Part shown: positions 7,945 to 16,983 of the stretch, in pieces | Layout of the letters: each line of letters starts with the position of its first letter | Position numbering within the stretch: the first letter of the stretch is position 1 | Assembly (NCBI RefSeq): GCF_000279145.1 | Contig: NC_018178.1 | Location: forward strand, 868,001-932,000 | DNA: 64,000 nucleotides | Reading direction: 5' to 3' | Origin: Melioribacter roseus P3M-2 | Lineage (GTDB): Bacteria; Bacteroidota; Ignavibacteria; Ignavibacteriales; Melioribacteraceae | Translations under genes and position numbers: made by a program | The notes under the pieces: generated by a model | The model's input: the letters and a program-made list of their open reading frames with translations, nothing else | Databases searched by the model: none | Told to the model about the DNA's origin: nothing

Positions 7945-10800
7945 CTATTTGATTAATACGATCTTCTGCGTCTTAATAAATCCGTTCAGATTATAATTGA
8001 CAAAATAGATACCGCTCGACAAGTTAAACTTGTTTGCCTTCAAGTAATACTTATGATTGCCTGCTTCCTGAATTTCATTTACGAGATCGGATATCTCTTC
8101 CCCTAGCGGGTTGAACAGTTTAATTACGACGCTGCTTTTTTGCGGCAGCTCCCATTCCAACAATGTGACAGAACTGAAAGGGTTCGGGTGGTTTTGATAA
8201 ACATAAAAATTTTCTTTGATTTCGTTATTCCCGTTTTCCGAAGAAGAATCCTTCCGCGTCGAAATTCTGACAGACGTATAAAGTTTATATTCTCCGGCTT
8301 TTAGCTTGATAAATGTCGTTCCGTTATCAACTTTAATACTGTCGCCGGTAAAGTATTCGTACCAATATCCGTTGTTAGGAAATTGCGGGTACGCAGAACC
8401 AGAAGCGACGCCAAAATTACCGATAATTTTGACATTCATAGACGAGTCGACGAGCGTAATCTCTTTAATCGGATCCGAAACATTAAGCACAAAATTATCG
8501 GTAGAAAATGCGCCGTATGTTTTCTTAAGATTAATTAATTCAGAAAAAAATTCGAAAAGTTTTTGTCGGTCGGAATGCTCGGGCAGTGTATAGTAATCCC
8601 ATCTTATCGGTTTTTCGCCCAGTCTGCCGTTATAATCGATAGAATAGTCGTATCCCAATTCTTCGAATTGCCATAGCATTTTCGGACCGGGAACTGTAAT
8701 GAAAAAAACTGCCGCCAGTTTAATTCTGTCGAGCGCAGTACTCAATTCTTTGACATCGTAATCGCCGTTTGAATTTCCCCACGTTAAATTTTTATACATA
8801 AGTCGTTCTTCGTCGTGACTTTCCATATATCCTACCAGAGCGGGAGTTGTAAAGCCTCTGGACTTATATGAAATTCTGCCGAAATCCGATTTGCCTTCTT
8901 CGTTCCATCCCATAGCGGCTTCCGAATAATTATAATTGAGATTGCCCCAGAGCATCATTCCGTACGAGGCAAGTTCTTTTTCCTCCGTATCCGGAGCAAA
9001 ATGTTCCAGAATCACGTATGCCTCGGGGTCTGTTTCCCACAGTTTGTCAGCCATCCGTTTTAGAATTTTGATTCTAGACGGGTCGTAGCTTCCGCCGTCG
9101 CCCGGCGTATTCGTAAAGCCTTTGGAAAAGTCGAAACGAAATCCGTCGGCTTTGAATTCTTTCAACCAATAAGAAGTTACACGGTCGACGTAGTATTTGG
9201 TATTATTACTTTCATGATTAAAATCGTATCCCCAGGAAAACACCTGATTCGGCGAAGTCTGATTGAACCACGGATTATTCGAAGCCGGTCTTCCCTGAGT
9301 AGTATCCCAATACATTCGTACTAGCGGATTCAAACCGTAAGCGTGATTTAATACGATATCGAGTATTACAGCTATACCGCTTGAATGACACGAATCTACA
9401 AATTCTTTCAGCTTATCAGCCGGACCGTAGTATTTATCCACCGCAAAGTGCATCATCGGGTTGTAACCCCAGCTTGAATTTCCCTCGAATTCCATTACCG
9501 GCATAAGCTCGATTGCATTAACGCCTAGTTTTTTAAAATAACCGATAGTATCAATCAATGCAGCGAAATCGTGAGTTTCCACAAAATCTCTTACTAACAT
9601 TTCATAAATAACAAGATTTTCTTTCGGAGGTTTTTCGAAGTCGGTTGTTTTCCAGACGTATTCCTTTCGAGTTGCACTCAATACGCTTACTATATTTTCG
9701 GTTTTGCCGTAAGGATATGATATTAAATCCGGATAAACAGAAGATGTAATATAACTGTCGTTCCACGGGTCCAAGATTTTTTCCGAGTACGGATCGGGTA
9801 TTCTTATTTTACCGTCTATAAGATATTGGAAAGCATATTCGGTTCCGGGTTGAAGGTTATCGAGTTTAATCCAGTAAAGAACGCTATCCTCCCGCGCTTC
9901 GTACCTCTTCAATAAATATTCTGAATTAACTTTCCAATCGTTAAAATCGCCTATCAGATAAACAAACTTTTTATACGGCGCAAACAGAACAAGGTAAACT
10001 TCATTACCGTTATAATTTATACCGTGTTCAAAATTACCGGGCAGCGGTTCATCAACTTGTTGCGGAACCGCGACAATTACGAATTCAGCCGTATCGCTGA
10101 TGCCCGTAGTATCCTCCGCAATAATTTCGATATAATTTGTTTCGCTGCTTTTGTCGGGAGTAAAAAGATAAGATAGCGTATCTGTATAGACGACGCTTAC
10201 GGTTTCCGAATTAATCAACAGTTTCATCATAGCTGCTTTCGCGCCGATCGCCGCACTCTTTGCTCTGATCAAAACAGGGTTATAATTTTCCGTAAAGTAC
10301 GGAGACCTCAAGGGATCGCCGTATAATGCCCGGACATCGGGAGAATTTATTACAACCGTTATTCCGGGCTCATACAACGGGACAAACACATCTTCGGTTT
10401 GCTTCGTGCCGTCGCTGCTGCGTAGAACGAAACAAAGTTGCACTATATCAACAGACGGGTCGTTAACGTTATAAAATTTTCTCGGATTGTTGATTGTAAT
10501 TCGGTAAGTATTATCGGCGATTCTGACGAGCCTGGGCTGGGTTGAATTATTTCCCCAGGCGCCTATTACATTTTGCCAGATAAGAATTGAACCGTCGCTA
10601 TATCGAAGCGAAACTCCTGTGTGAGCGTAGACATCGCCGTTGTATCCCGCTATTTTATTCGAATGAGTGGCGTTTGTTACATCGAACGTAATTACTATTG
10701 AATCCGTTTGCGATGGATATTGAGGGACGGTTGTAAATTGTGTCTGAGCCGACAGATTGCTCATAAAAAACGATAACAAAACAATTATTCTGAGTTTCAT
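7945..10800 (-). CDS. Large secreted GH13 alpha-amylase with T9SS tail
   Basis: A 951-residue protein with a Sec signal ending SNLSAQ. Residues 20-240 look like starch-binding or Ig-like beta domains, and about 255-345 is a CBM48/E-set-type domain (VYLIGDFNDWKVN). The GH13 barrel follows with region I DIVLNHAYG, region II GFRFDFSKGF (nucleophile Asp), region III EHF (acid/base Glu) and region IV MESHDEE. The last ~80 residues (NHPNPFSSVT through FIKTQKIVLIK) match the Por/type IX secretion sorting domain, so the enzyme should cross the outer membrane and stay on the surface or be released. It lies just after the SusCDE genes, beyond a terminator. It should cut alpha-1,4 bonds; branching or pullulanase-like activity is not excluded. 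Confidence 0.9.
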   Translation of the reverse strand: MKLRIIVLLSFFMSNLSAQTQFTTVPQYPSQTDSIVITFDVTNATHSNKIAGYNGDVYAHTGVSLRYSDGSILIWQNVIGAWGNNSTQPRLVRIADNTYRITINNPRKFYNVNDPSVDIVQLCFVLRSSDGTKQTEDVFVPLYEPGITVVINSPDVRALYGDPLRSPYFTENYNPVLIRAKSAAIGAKAAMMKLLINSETVSVVYTDTLSYLFTPDKSSETNYIEIIAEDTTGISDTAEFVIVAVPQQVDEPLPGNFEHGINYNGNEVYLVLFAPYKKFVYLIGDFNDWKVNSEYLLKRYEAREDSVLYWIKLDNLQPGTEYAFQYLIDGKIRIPDPYSEKILDPWNDSYITSSVYPDLISYPYGKTENIVSVLSATRKEYVWKTTDFEKPPKENLVIYEMLVRDFVETHDFAALIDTIGYFKKLGVNAIELMPVMEFEGNSSWGYNPMMHFAVDKYYGPADKLKEFVDSCHSSGIAVILDIVLNHAYGLNPLVRMYWDTTQGRPASNNPWFNQTSPNQVFSWGYDFNHESNNTKYYVDRVTSYWLKEFKADGFRFDFSKGFTNTPGDGGSYDPSRIKILKRMADKLWETDPEAYVILEHFAPDTEEKELASYGMMLWGNLNYNYSEAAMGWNEEGKSDFGRISYKSRGFTTPALVGYMESHDEERLMYKNLTWGNSNGDYDVKELSTALDRIKLAAVFFITVPGPKMLWQFEELGYDYSIDYNGRLGEKPIRWDYYTLPEHSDRQKLFEFFSELINLKKTYGAFSTDNFVLNVSDPIKEITLVDSSMNVKIIGNFGVASGSAYPQFPNNGYWYEYFTGDSIKVDNGTTFIKLKAGEYKLYTSVRISTRKDSSSENGNNEIKENFYVYQNHPNPFSSVTLLEWELPQKSSVVIKLFNPLGEEISDLVNEIQEAGNHKYYLKANKFNLSSGIYFVNYNLNGFIKTQKIVLIK

Positions 10801-10960
10801 TTTCTTGCTTCGATAATTATTAATAAATAATGGACGACAGAAAAATCCTTATGATAAAAATCTCACGTTTTATACACACTCTGTGAGCATAAAGAGATTT
10901 TAGATTAAACAGGTCTTGCTTTTTTTATTTCAATAGCGTTATTAACCAACCGGCTTTGAT

Positions 10961-10993
10961 AAAAGGAAGGCTGCCTCACGGCGGCAGCCTTCC
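10961..10993 (-). terminator. Strong intrinsic terminator after SusE-like gene
   Basis: A perfect 11-bp stem (GGAAGGCTGCC at 10965-10975 pairing with 10983-10993) with a 7-nt loop is followed on the minus strand by TTTTATC. It lies 12 bp past the SusE-like stop codon and probably ends or attenuates the SusCDE transcript before the amylase gene. Confidence 0.85.
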
Positions 10994-11005
10994 GAAATAC
11001 TGGAA

Positions 11006-12067
11006 TTAGTTTTTCTTGATTGTATATGTAAGCTTGACGGGATCGAATCGTATTGTGTAATTTCCCGCTTCGGGCAGAGGAATATTGTCGCCTCCGGCGT
11101 CGAGCGTGCCGTCGCCCCCGGTATCTCCGTAATTCAACGCCCAGTCGTCGTTAGCTCTGAACTTAAATTCTCCGGCATTAAAGTCTGCGGTTATTTCCCA
11201 TACTTTTCTCTGTCCGTTGTAGAACATATCGACATCCTGCGACCAATCATACGGCGGCACTGCCGAGCCGATAATTCCCCAATCGTCCGTTTTGGTCAAC
11301 GAAATCGTAAGCGCGTCGACATCCACATTGAAACTATACGTTCCGGCATTTACAACGTAGTTTCCACCGTTAGGGTCAAGGACTCCGCTATAATTATCGC
11401 CAGACTGAGTCAACGTGCCTCCGTAATTCGGACCGTTCCAGTTGGGCGAAAGAGTTACTTTAAATTCGGTTGTCGGATTATCGCCGTCTTTAAGGCGGAT
11501 AATACCCTGATAAACCGAATTAAAACCATACGAGAATAATCTGCCGTTTTCTGCGCCAGGCGACCAGCCCTGGTAAGAACCTGGAACATAAATCATCGGA
11601 TAGTTAATTACGGCGTCATATGGAACAAACGCGGCGGACTTAACCTCGGAATAGACCGTTTCCACATAAGGGCTGACTGTGGCGGCAACTCTGTAATAGA
11701 CGGTTACATTTTCCCCGATGGAATAATTCCACGACAGTATAAGCGTGTTAATAGCGTCGACCGTAGCGCTTCCGCTTAACTGTTGAGTTGTAATTAGATT
11801 TGCAACGTTTTCCGAGAAATCGCTTTTAGGAGATAACTGCACCGTATAAGCGATCGACGCTTTGAAACCGAAATCCGCCTCGGACCAGGAGAATCTGACG
11901 AGACTGTCGGCATTGTTTACGTTAAAGGGCACATTCAGGGATAAATTAGCCAATTCAGGTCCGGCGGGATTCGAGCTGATTGTCGGTTCCGTTATATCCC
12001 GTTCGCACGAGATCATCAAAAGACCGACCAACGCCATTAGTATAGTTGTTAATGTTATTCTTTTCAT
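11006..12067 (-). CDS. SusE/SusF-like starch-binding lipoprotein
   Basis: A 353-residue outer-membrane lipoprotein with lipobox LLMISC. I chose the ATG at 12067 because it follows AAGGAAGATAAAA; an upstream in-frame ATG at 12139 would run into the SusD gene. The N-terminal ~100 residues form a SusE-like fibronectin-type domain (PELANLSLNVPFNVNNADS onward). The rest holds two tandem beta domains of similar layout, ending ITLSLTKTDDWGIIGSA-like and NYTIRFDPVKLTYTIKKN, typical of the starch-binding repeats of SusE/SusF. It is the third gene of SusC-SusD-SusE and should hold malto-oligosaccharides at the cell surface. Other glycans are possible. Confidence 0.85.
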   Translation of the reverse strand: MKRITLTTILMALVGLLMISCERDITEPTISSNPAGPELANLSLNVPFNVNNADSLVRFSWSEADFGFKASIAYTVQLSPKSDFSENVANLITTQQLSGSATVDAINTLILSWNYSIGENVTVYYRVAATVSPYVETVYSEVKSAAFVPYDAVINYPMIYVPGSYQGWSPGAENGRLFSYGFNSVYQGIIRLKDGDNPTTEFKVTLSPNWNGPNYGGTLTQSGDNYSGVLDPNGGNYVVNAGTYSFNVDVDALTISLTKTDDWGIIGSAVPPYDWSQDVDMFYNGQRKVWEITADFNAGEFKFRANDDWALNYGDTGGDGTLDAGGDNIPLPEAGNYTIRFDPVKLTYTIKKN

Positions 12068-12101
12068 TTTTATCTTCCTTAAACTGTAATACTTATCATT
12101 A

Positions 12102-13718
12102 TTAATAACCCGGGTTTTGAACAAGATTCGGATTGGCATTTAAATCATTTATCGGAATAGGATAAAGGTCTCTGAACGAAGGCGTTTGAATACCTTCTTT
12201 AACTTTTCCTTTCCATTGCCATACATAAGGACCGCTTGTAAATTGTCCGAAGCGAACCAAATCCGTTCTGCGGTGTCCTTCCCAGTATAATTCACGTCCC
12301 CGTTCATCCAGGATGAAATCGAGAGTAAGATCCGATGCGGTTATATTACCCGAATCATTACCGTATGCGCGTTGTCTCAAGGCGTTTATGTAGCTGACGG
12401 CAGTTCCGATATCGCCGCCCGAGCCTCCTCTCAATACCGCTTCGGCATACATAAGATAAGCGTCGGCAAGACGGAACATCGGGAAATCCGTACTCACAAA
12501 CGTGGCATGAGCATTAGGAGCCGGTCCTCCGTTCGAACTGATATTCTTGAATTTAGTTACGCCGATTCCTTCCGTAAACGTGCCAACGTTGTTGATATCC
12601 CATTTCCAGGTAGATTTATCGAAAAAGAACATGGCTCTTTTATCGGGACCCTGATACTGAGGGTCGGAATCGAAATCGCTCTCTTTAAGATTAAATTTGG
12701 CGACGAAATTTTTAATCGTTCTAATACCGCCCCAGCCTCCGTCAATACCGTTTAAGGGCATTCCGCCTCCATTGGAAGCGTGCACAATAAATGTCATACC
12801 TCCGTATTGCTGGGTGTTCTGTCCGTCGAAGGTAATCGGGAAAATAATTTCCGGACTCGAATTGTTGTCGGCGGTAAACAAATGTTCGTAACTGTTGTCG
12901 AGAGAATAGCCCGCCGAAATAACTTTATTCAAATACGTGAGTGCGTCTGTATATCGTTCGGTTCCTGTATATACTTTTGCATTGAGATACAGTTTTGCCA
13001 GCAGGAACCATGCAGCGCCTCTGTCGGCACGCGCATATTCATTTTGTCTTGCCGGCATCAACTCGTTTTCGATTTCCTTCAACTCATTTTCGATATATTC
13101 GAAAAGCTCCGTACGCGTTATTCTTCTCGGGAAGAATGCGCCCGGCAGGTCTTCTTCCGTAACAAAAGGTACATTGCCGAACATATCGATAGCGTGCCAG
13201 TACGAAAGAGCTCTTAAAAAGCGGGCTTCCGCTTTATATGTTTTTAACTCTGTTTGAAACGCTCCGGAAGTAGTATCAATGGCTTTGTCGGCATTTCTTA
13301 TAAATTCATTACATATCGATATCGTATAGAATATTCTCGAATAGAGAGCCGAAATAAAGACATCATTGGGCGACCATGTATGCCAGTGGAAATCTTTAAT
13401 TGTAGCGTCGTCCCATGCAATAATGGCTTCGTCCGTCGGAAGTTCCTGCAGACCCCAATACTGGCGCAGGTAGTTTCCGAAATTTTCGTCTATGCCGGCG
13501 ATGTCCGGATTGCCTCCGCCGCCGCCGGTTTGACCGCTCAATGCGTAACTGGCATATAGTTTAGCCAGAGCTTTTTTATATGCCGATTGATCCTTAAATA
13601 CGTTATTTAATGTATTTACATTCGGATCTATTGGCTCTACATTCAAATCGTTTACGCACGACGTAAAGAAGAATGCAGAGAGAATTATTGCCGTTATAAA
13701 TAATGTAATTTTTTTCAT
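12102..13718 (-). CDS. SusD/RagB-family surface glycan-binding lipoprotein
   Basis: A 538-residue lipoprotein with lipobox FFTSC near residue 20. It has the SusD pattern: an N-terminal helical TPR-like scaffold (EFIRNADKAID, EARFLRALSYWHAIDMFGNV, the usual RALxYFxLxxxFGxVP motif) and the C-terminal RagB segment LDFILDERGRELYWEGHRRTD. It caps the SusC barrel and delivers oligosaccharides to it. It begins 20 bp downstream of SusC on the same strand, the canonical pair order. The adjacent amylases and alpha-glucosidase suggest starch or maltodextrin as ligand. Confidence 0.95.
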   Translation of the reverse strand: MKKITLFITAIILSAFFFTSCVNDLNVEPIDPNVNTLNNVFKDQSAYKKALAKLYASYALSGQTGGGGGNPDIAGIDENFGNYLRQYWGLQELPTDEAIIAWDDATIKDFHWHTWSPNDVFISALYSRIFYTISICNEFIRNADKAIDTTSGAFQTELKTYKAEARFLRALSYWHAIDMFGNVPFVTEEDLPGAFFPRRITRTELFEYIENELKEIENELMPARQNEYARADRGAAWFLLAKLYLNAKVYTGTERYTDALTYLNKVISAGYSLDNSYEHLFTADNNSSPEIIFPITFDGQNTQQYGGMTFIVHASNGGGMPLNGIDGGWGGIRTIKNFVAKFNLKESDFDSDPQYQGPDKRAMFFFDKSTWKWDINNVGTFTEGIGVTKFKNISSNGGPAPNAHATFVSTDFPMFRLADAYLMYAEAVLRGGSGGDIGTAVSYINALRQRAYGNDSGNITASDLTLDFILDERGRELYWEGHRRTDLVRFGQFTSGPYVWQWKGKVKEGIQTPSFRDLYPIPINDLNANPNLVQNPGY

Positions 13719-13737
13719 CTTTTTTCCCTTTTAAATA

Positions 13738-16700
13738 TTAGTAGTTAAGGCTGATAGTCATCATATATGTACGCGGACGCGGATAGATGTTATTATCGAT
13801 TCCGTTAACTACTTCAGGATCCAATCCGCTATACTCGGTAATTACGAATACATTCTGCACAGACAAACCGATACGCCCACCAATATTATTTCCGAACAAC
13901 GATGAAAAATTATAACCGACGCTTATGACATCCATTCTGAAAAACGACGCGTTTTCAAGATAGAAACTCGACCAGTATTGAGCCGTAGTAAAGTTCGTCT
14001 TTTTAACATCGGTTAAAATATTCGACAGAAAACCGCTCTGATTATATATCTGTTGATAGAGCGCTCTGTTGGAAGCGTTATTGTTGTAGACATAGTTACC
14101 AAGACTTAATCTGCCGGAAAAACTAAAGTCGAAATCCTTGTAATTAATTCGCGACGAAATACCAATAAGATAATCTGGGTCGGGGGATTTCATGTAATAT
14201 TTATTCAGTTCATTGCCTGCCACGTTGCCACCCTGTCCGCTCTTATCTACGTAAAGTCCTTCAATAGGATTGCCGTTTTGATCATAGACCTGTGTAAACA
14301 GGAAGAATACGCGCGCAGGATATCCGACTGCAAATTTTTGAACCGTATTTCCGACGCCGCCGGCAATGCCGCCCGTATTGACCCCGGGATAATTCGGGTC
14401 GTCGGTTAGCGTAAGTTTGGTAATTTCATTTTTGTTATAAGTCATATTAATGCCCAGATCCCACGAAAAATCCGATTCGAGTATGGGAGTAATATTCAAA
14501 CCGACTTCAACGCCTTTATTTACCATCGAGCCGACGTTTGTCAACAAGTAATTCGAGAAGTTGCTGCCTACGGGAATCGGAATACTGTTCAACAAATTGT
14601 CCGAATTATTCTTATAAACGTCTATCGAACCGGTAACTCGATTATTCAACAGAGAGAAATCGAGACCTGCATTTAACGATGTGAGAACTTCCCACTTGAT
14701 ATTGGCGTCGTAAGCATCGGGTCGAAGCGTAGGATAGAACTGGTCGCCGAACTGATAATAAGCGCCCGGAGTGCTCAAAGTATACGTCGGTATATAAGGA
14801 TAGTAATTATCTCCGATATCCTGCTGACCGGTTTTACCCCAGCTGAGACGGAGTTTAAGTTCGTTAACAAGGTCGGACTTGCCGATAAACGGTTCTTCGG
14901 TCATTTTCCATGCGAACGCAACGGCGGGAAAAGTTCCCCATCTGTTGTTTTCGGCAAATCTCGACGAACCGTCGTATCTTATAGTTGCGGTAAGCAAATA
15001 CTTGTCCAACAATGTATAGTTGAGACGTCCGAAAAATGAAATTAAGAAATATTCGTTTTTATACGGAGTAACGCGGGCGCCGGGCACCGTGGGATCCCAT
15101 GCGCGATTCGAATTTTCTCCTTCGTTATAGAAATGCTGATAAGAATAACCGCCCGTGAAATCGAATTTATTTACGCCCAATTCTTTCTTGTAATTCAGAT
15201 AAAGGTCTAATAAGCTGTTTGTCTTCTTCTGCCAGTACTCTCTTATTTGAAATTCGGGCTCCCTGTAAGACCACGAAGCCAACGTATCCGTAATATCGCT
15301 GCCGTCGGTTTTATAATAATCGTAGCCTAAATTCAAAGTCGCTTTCAATCCCGGCAGATACGGGATATTATAATCGAATTTACCGCCGACAATATAGCGG
15401 GTTGCGTTCGACGTATTGTCTCGGTATTCCAGACGAGCCACAGGGTTATGAGTAGCGATATTATTGGGCAGTCCGTTAAGAGGGTCGCCGGAGCTGAGTT
15501 CCGTCCAGGCTGTATAACCGCCGTAACGGGTGTTTCCGTTTTTAACCGGCTGTGTCGGGTCAAACTCTACAGCAGAACCGATAGCGTCGGGATTAGAAAA
15601 ATTGTTGCCCACCCATGACGCCGTACCGTTTATTTCCATTGTCAAATTTCCGTCCAACAAAGAAGGCGATAAATTAAGAGTTACATTTTTTCTGTCGATA
15701 TTGTTATACTTAAGAATACCGTCCTGGTATAAGTAACCGAGAGAAAGACGATACGGCACCGAACCGATTGAATGACGAATACTAATGTTGTGTTCGGTTT
15801 CCGGAGCCACCTGATAAATTTCTTTTTGCCAATCGGTATTGGCGTTTCCCAGACGATCCAGAGCGGCTGAAGTTAAACCATGATTTTCCACTCTGTCCTG
15901 AACAAGCGCTCTGAATTCGTCGCCGCTGAATACCGGCATATAATTATAAGGGGACGACAAAGAAAAATTTCCGGTGTAATTAACCAGCATTTTTTCTGTG
16001 CCCTTCAGTCCTTTTTTAGTTTTGATTATAATAACGCCGTTAGATGCTCTCGACCCGTAGATAGCGGTAGCCGAAGCGTCTTTAAGTATTGTGATCGATT
16101 CGATGTCGTTGGGATTAATTGTCGAAAGCGGATTTGCCATTCCTCCTATTCCCGTGCTTTCAAGCGGGATATTATCGATTACAATAAGAGGATCGTTGTT
16201 TGCCGTTATAGACGAGCCTCCGCGTATTCTGATTTGAGCCGCCGCGCCCGCTTCGCCGTTTAAAGTATTGGCAACCACGCCCGGCGCTTTGCCTATTAGC
16301 AATTCCTGCGGCGAGGTAATAACTCGCTTGTCAAAATCCTTCGCCGAAAATGCCGCAACCGAGCCGGTAGCATCGGCTTTTTTTACTTCGCCGTATCCTA
16401 TACCGACAACCACCACTTCGGTCAATTGCTCAGCTTCCACATTCATGGCAATTTCCAGATACTTCTGGTCGACAATGGTAACCTCCACTTGCGCATAGCC
16501 GACGCTGGAAATAACAAGCACGGAGCCTTTCTTTACTTTCAATCTGAACTCTCCGTTAACATCTGTAGCCGTACCGTTGGTGGTGCCTTTTTCGATAATG
16601 TTGGCGCCGATGATCGGAGAGCCATCTTCGGCGTCAGTAACCTTTCCGCGCAGTTCCCATTCCTGGGCATAAATAACCGAGCCCGCCTGCATTATTAAAA

Positions 16701-16851
16701 ACGCTATAAGCAAAAGTATTCCCTTGCTTATAGTCAGACAGTCGGTTCTTTTAGCTGATAGTAAACTGCCTTTACTAAGCGTTAAACTTAAATGGCTGTC
16801 CGCATTATCGCATGAGTTCGCCATCAAGTTTTCATTTTTGGGTTTCGTCAT
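13738..16851 (-). CDS. SusC/RagA TonB-dependent outer-membrane transporter
   Basis: A 1037-residue SusC-family receptor. The start is supported by GGGAGG a few bases upstream. The signal peptide is unusually deep (hydrophobic stretch near residues 42-62, ending VIYAQ), preceded by ~40 polar residues. Then come a CarboxypepD_reg-like domain (WELRGKVTDAEDGSPIIGAN), a TonB-box-like stretch (LTEVVVVGIGYGEVKKAD), the plug (IRIRGGSSITANNDPLIVID), and a 22-strand barrel ending YMMTISLNY with terminal aromatic. It imports oligosaccharides across the outer membrane using TonB energy. It forms the SusCD pair with the next gene. The 132-bp gap upstream is a likely promoter site. Confidence 0.95.
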   Translation of the reverse strand: MTKPKNENLMANSCDNADSHLSLTLSKGSLLSAKRTDCLTISKGILLLIAFLIMQAGSVIYAQEWELRGKVTDAEDGSPIIGANIIEKGTTNGTATDVNGEFRLKVKKGSVLVISSVGYAQVEVTIVDQKYLEIAMNVEAEQLTEVVVVGIGYGEVKKADATGSVAAFSAKDFDKRVITSPQELLIGKAPGVVANTLNGEAGAAAQIRIRGGSSITANNDPLIVIDNIPLESTGIGGMANPLSTINPNDIESITILKDASATAIYGSRASNGVIIIKTKKGLKGTEKMLVNYTGNFSLSSPYNYMPVFSGDEFRALVQDRVENHGLTSAALDRLGNANTDWQKEIYQVAPETEHNISIRHSIGSVPYRLSLGYLYQDGILKYNNIDRKNVTLNLSPSLLDGNLTMEINGTASWVGNNFSNPDAIGSAVEFDPTQPVKNGNTRYGGYTAWTELSSGDPLNGLPNNIATHNPVARLEYRDNTSNATRYIVGGKFDYNIPYLPGLKATLNLGYDYYKTDGSDITDTLASWSYREPEFQIREYWQKKTNSLLDLYLNYKKELGVNKFDFTGGYSYQHFYNEGENSNRAWDPTVPGARVTPYKNEYFLISFFGRLNYTLLDKYLLTATIRYDGSSRFAENNRWGTFPAVAFAWKMTEEPFIGKSDLVNELKLRLSWGKTGQQDIGDNYYPYIPTYTLSTPGAYYQFGDQFYPTLRPDAYDANIKWEVLTSLNAGLDFSLLNNRVTGSIDVYKNNSDNLLNSIPIPVGSNFSNYLLTNVGSMVNKGVEVGLNITPILESDFSWDLGINMTYNKNEITKLTLTDDPNYPGVNTGGIAGGVGNTVQKFAVGYPARVFFLFTQVYDQNGNPIEGLYVDKSGQGGNVAGNELNKYYMKSPDPDYLIGISSRINYKDFDFSFSGRLSLGNYVYNNNASNRALYQQIYNQSGFLSNILTDVKKTNFTTAQYWSSFYLENASFFRMDVISVGYNFSSLFGNNIGGRIGLSVQNVFVITEYSGLDPEVVNGIDNNIYPRPRTYMMTISLNY

Positions 16852-16983
16852 ATTTTCCTCCCGCCATTGTGTAATGATATTGTTTTGTAATTAAATTAGT
16901 TTGTTGTTTTTGAATCAAACCATATCCCCCGTTTAACGATACAATGAAACTTTTGCATTTAGATTTAATTATTTTCATGACCT

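Noticed and set aside
12068-12139. Longer start for the SusE-like gene
   Set aside because: The extra 24 residues overlap the SusD coding end and come before the lipoprotein signal; the ATG at 12067 has a ribosome site.
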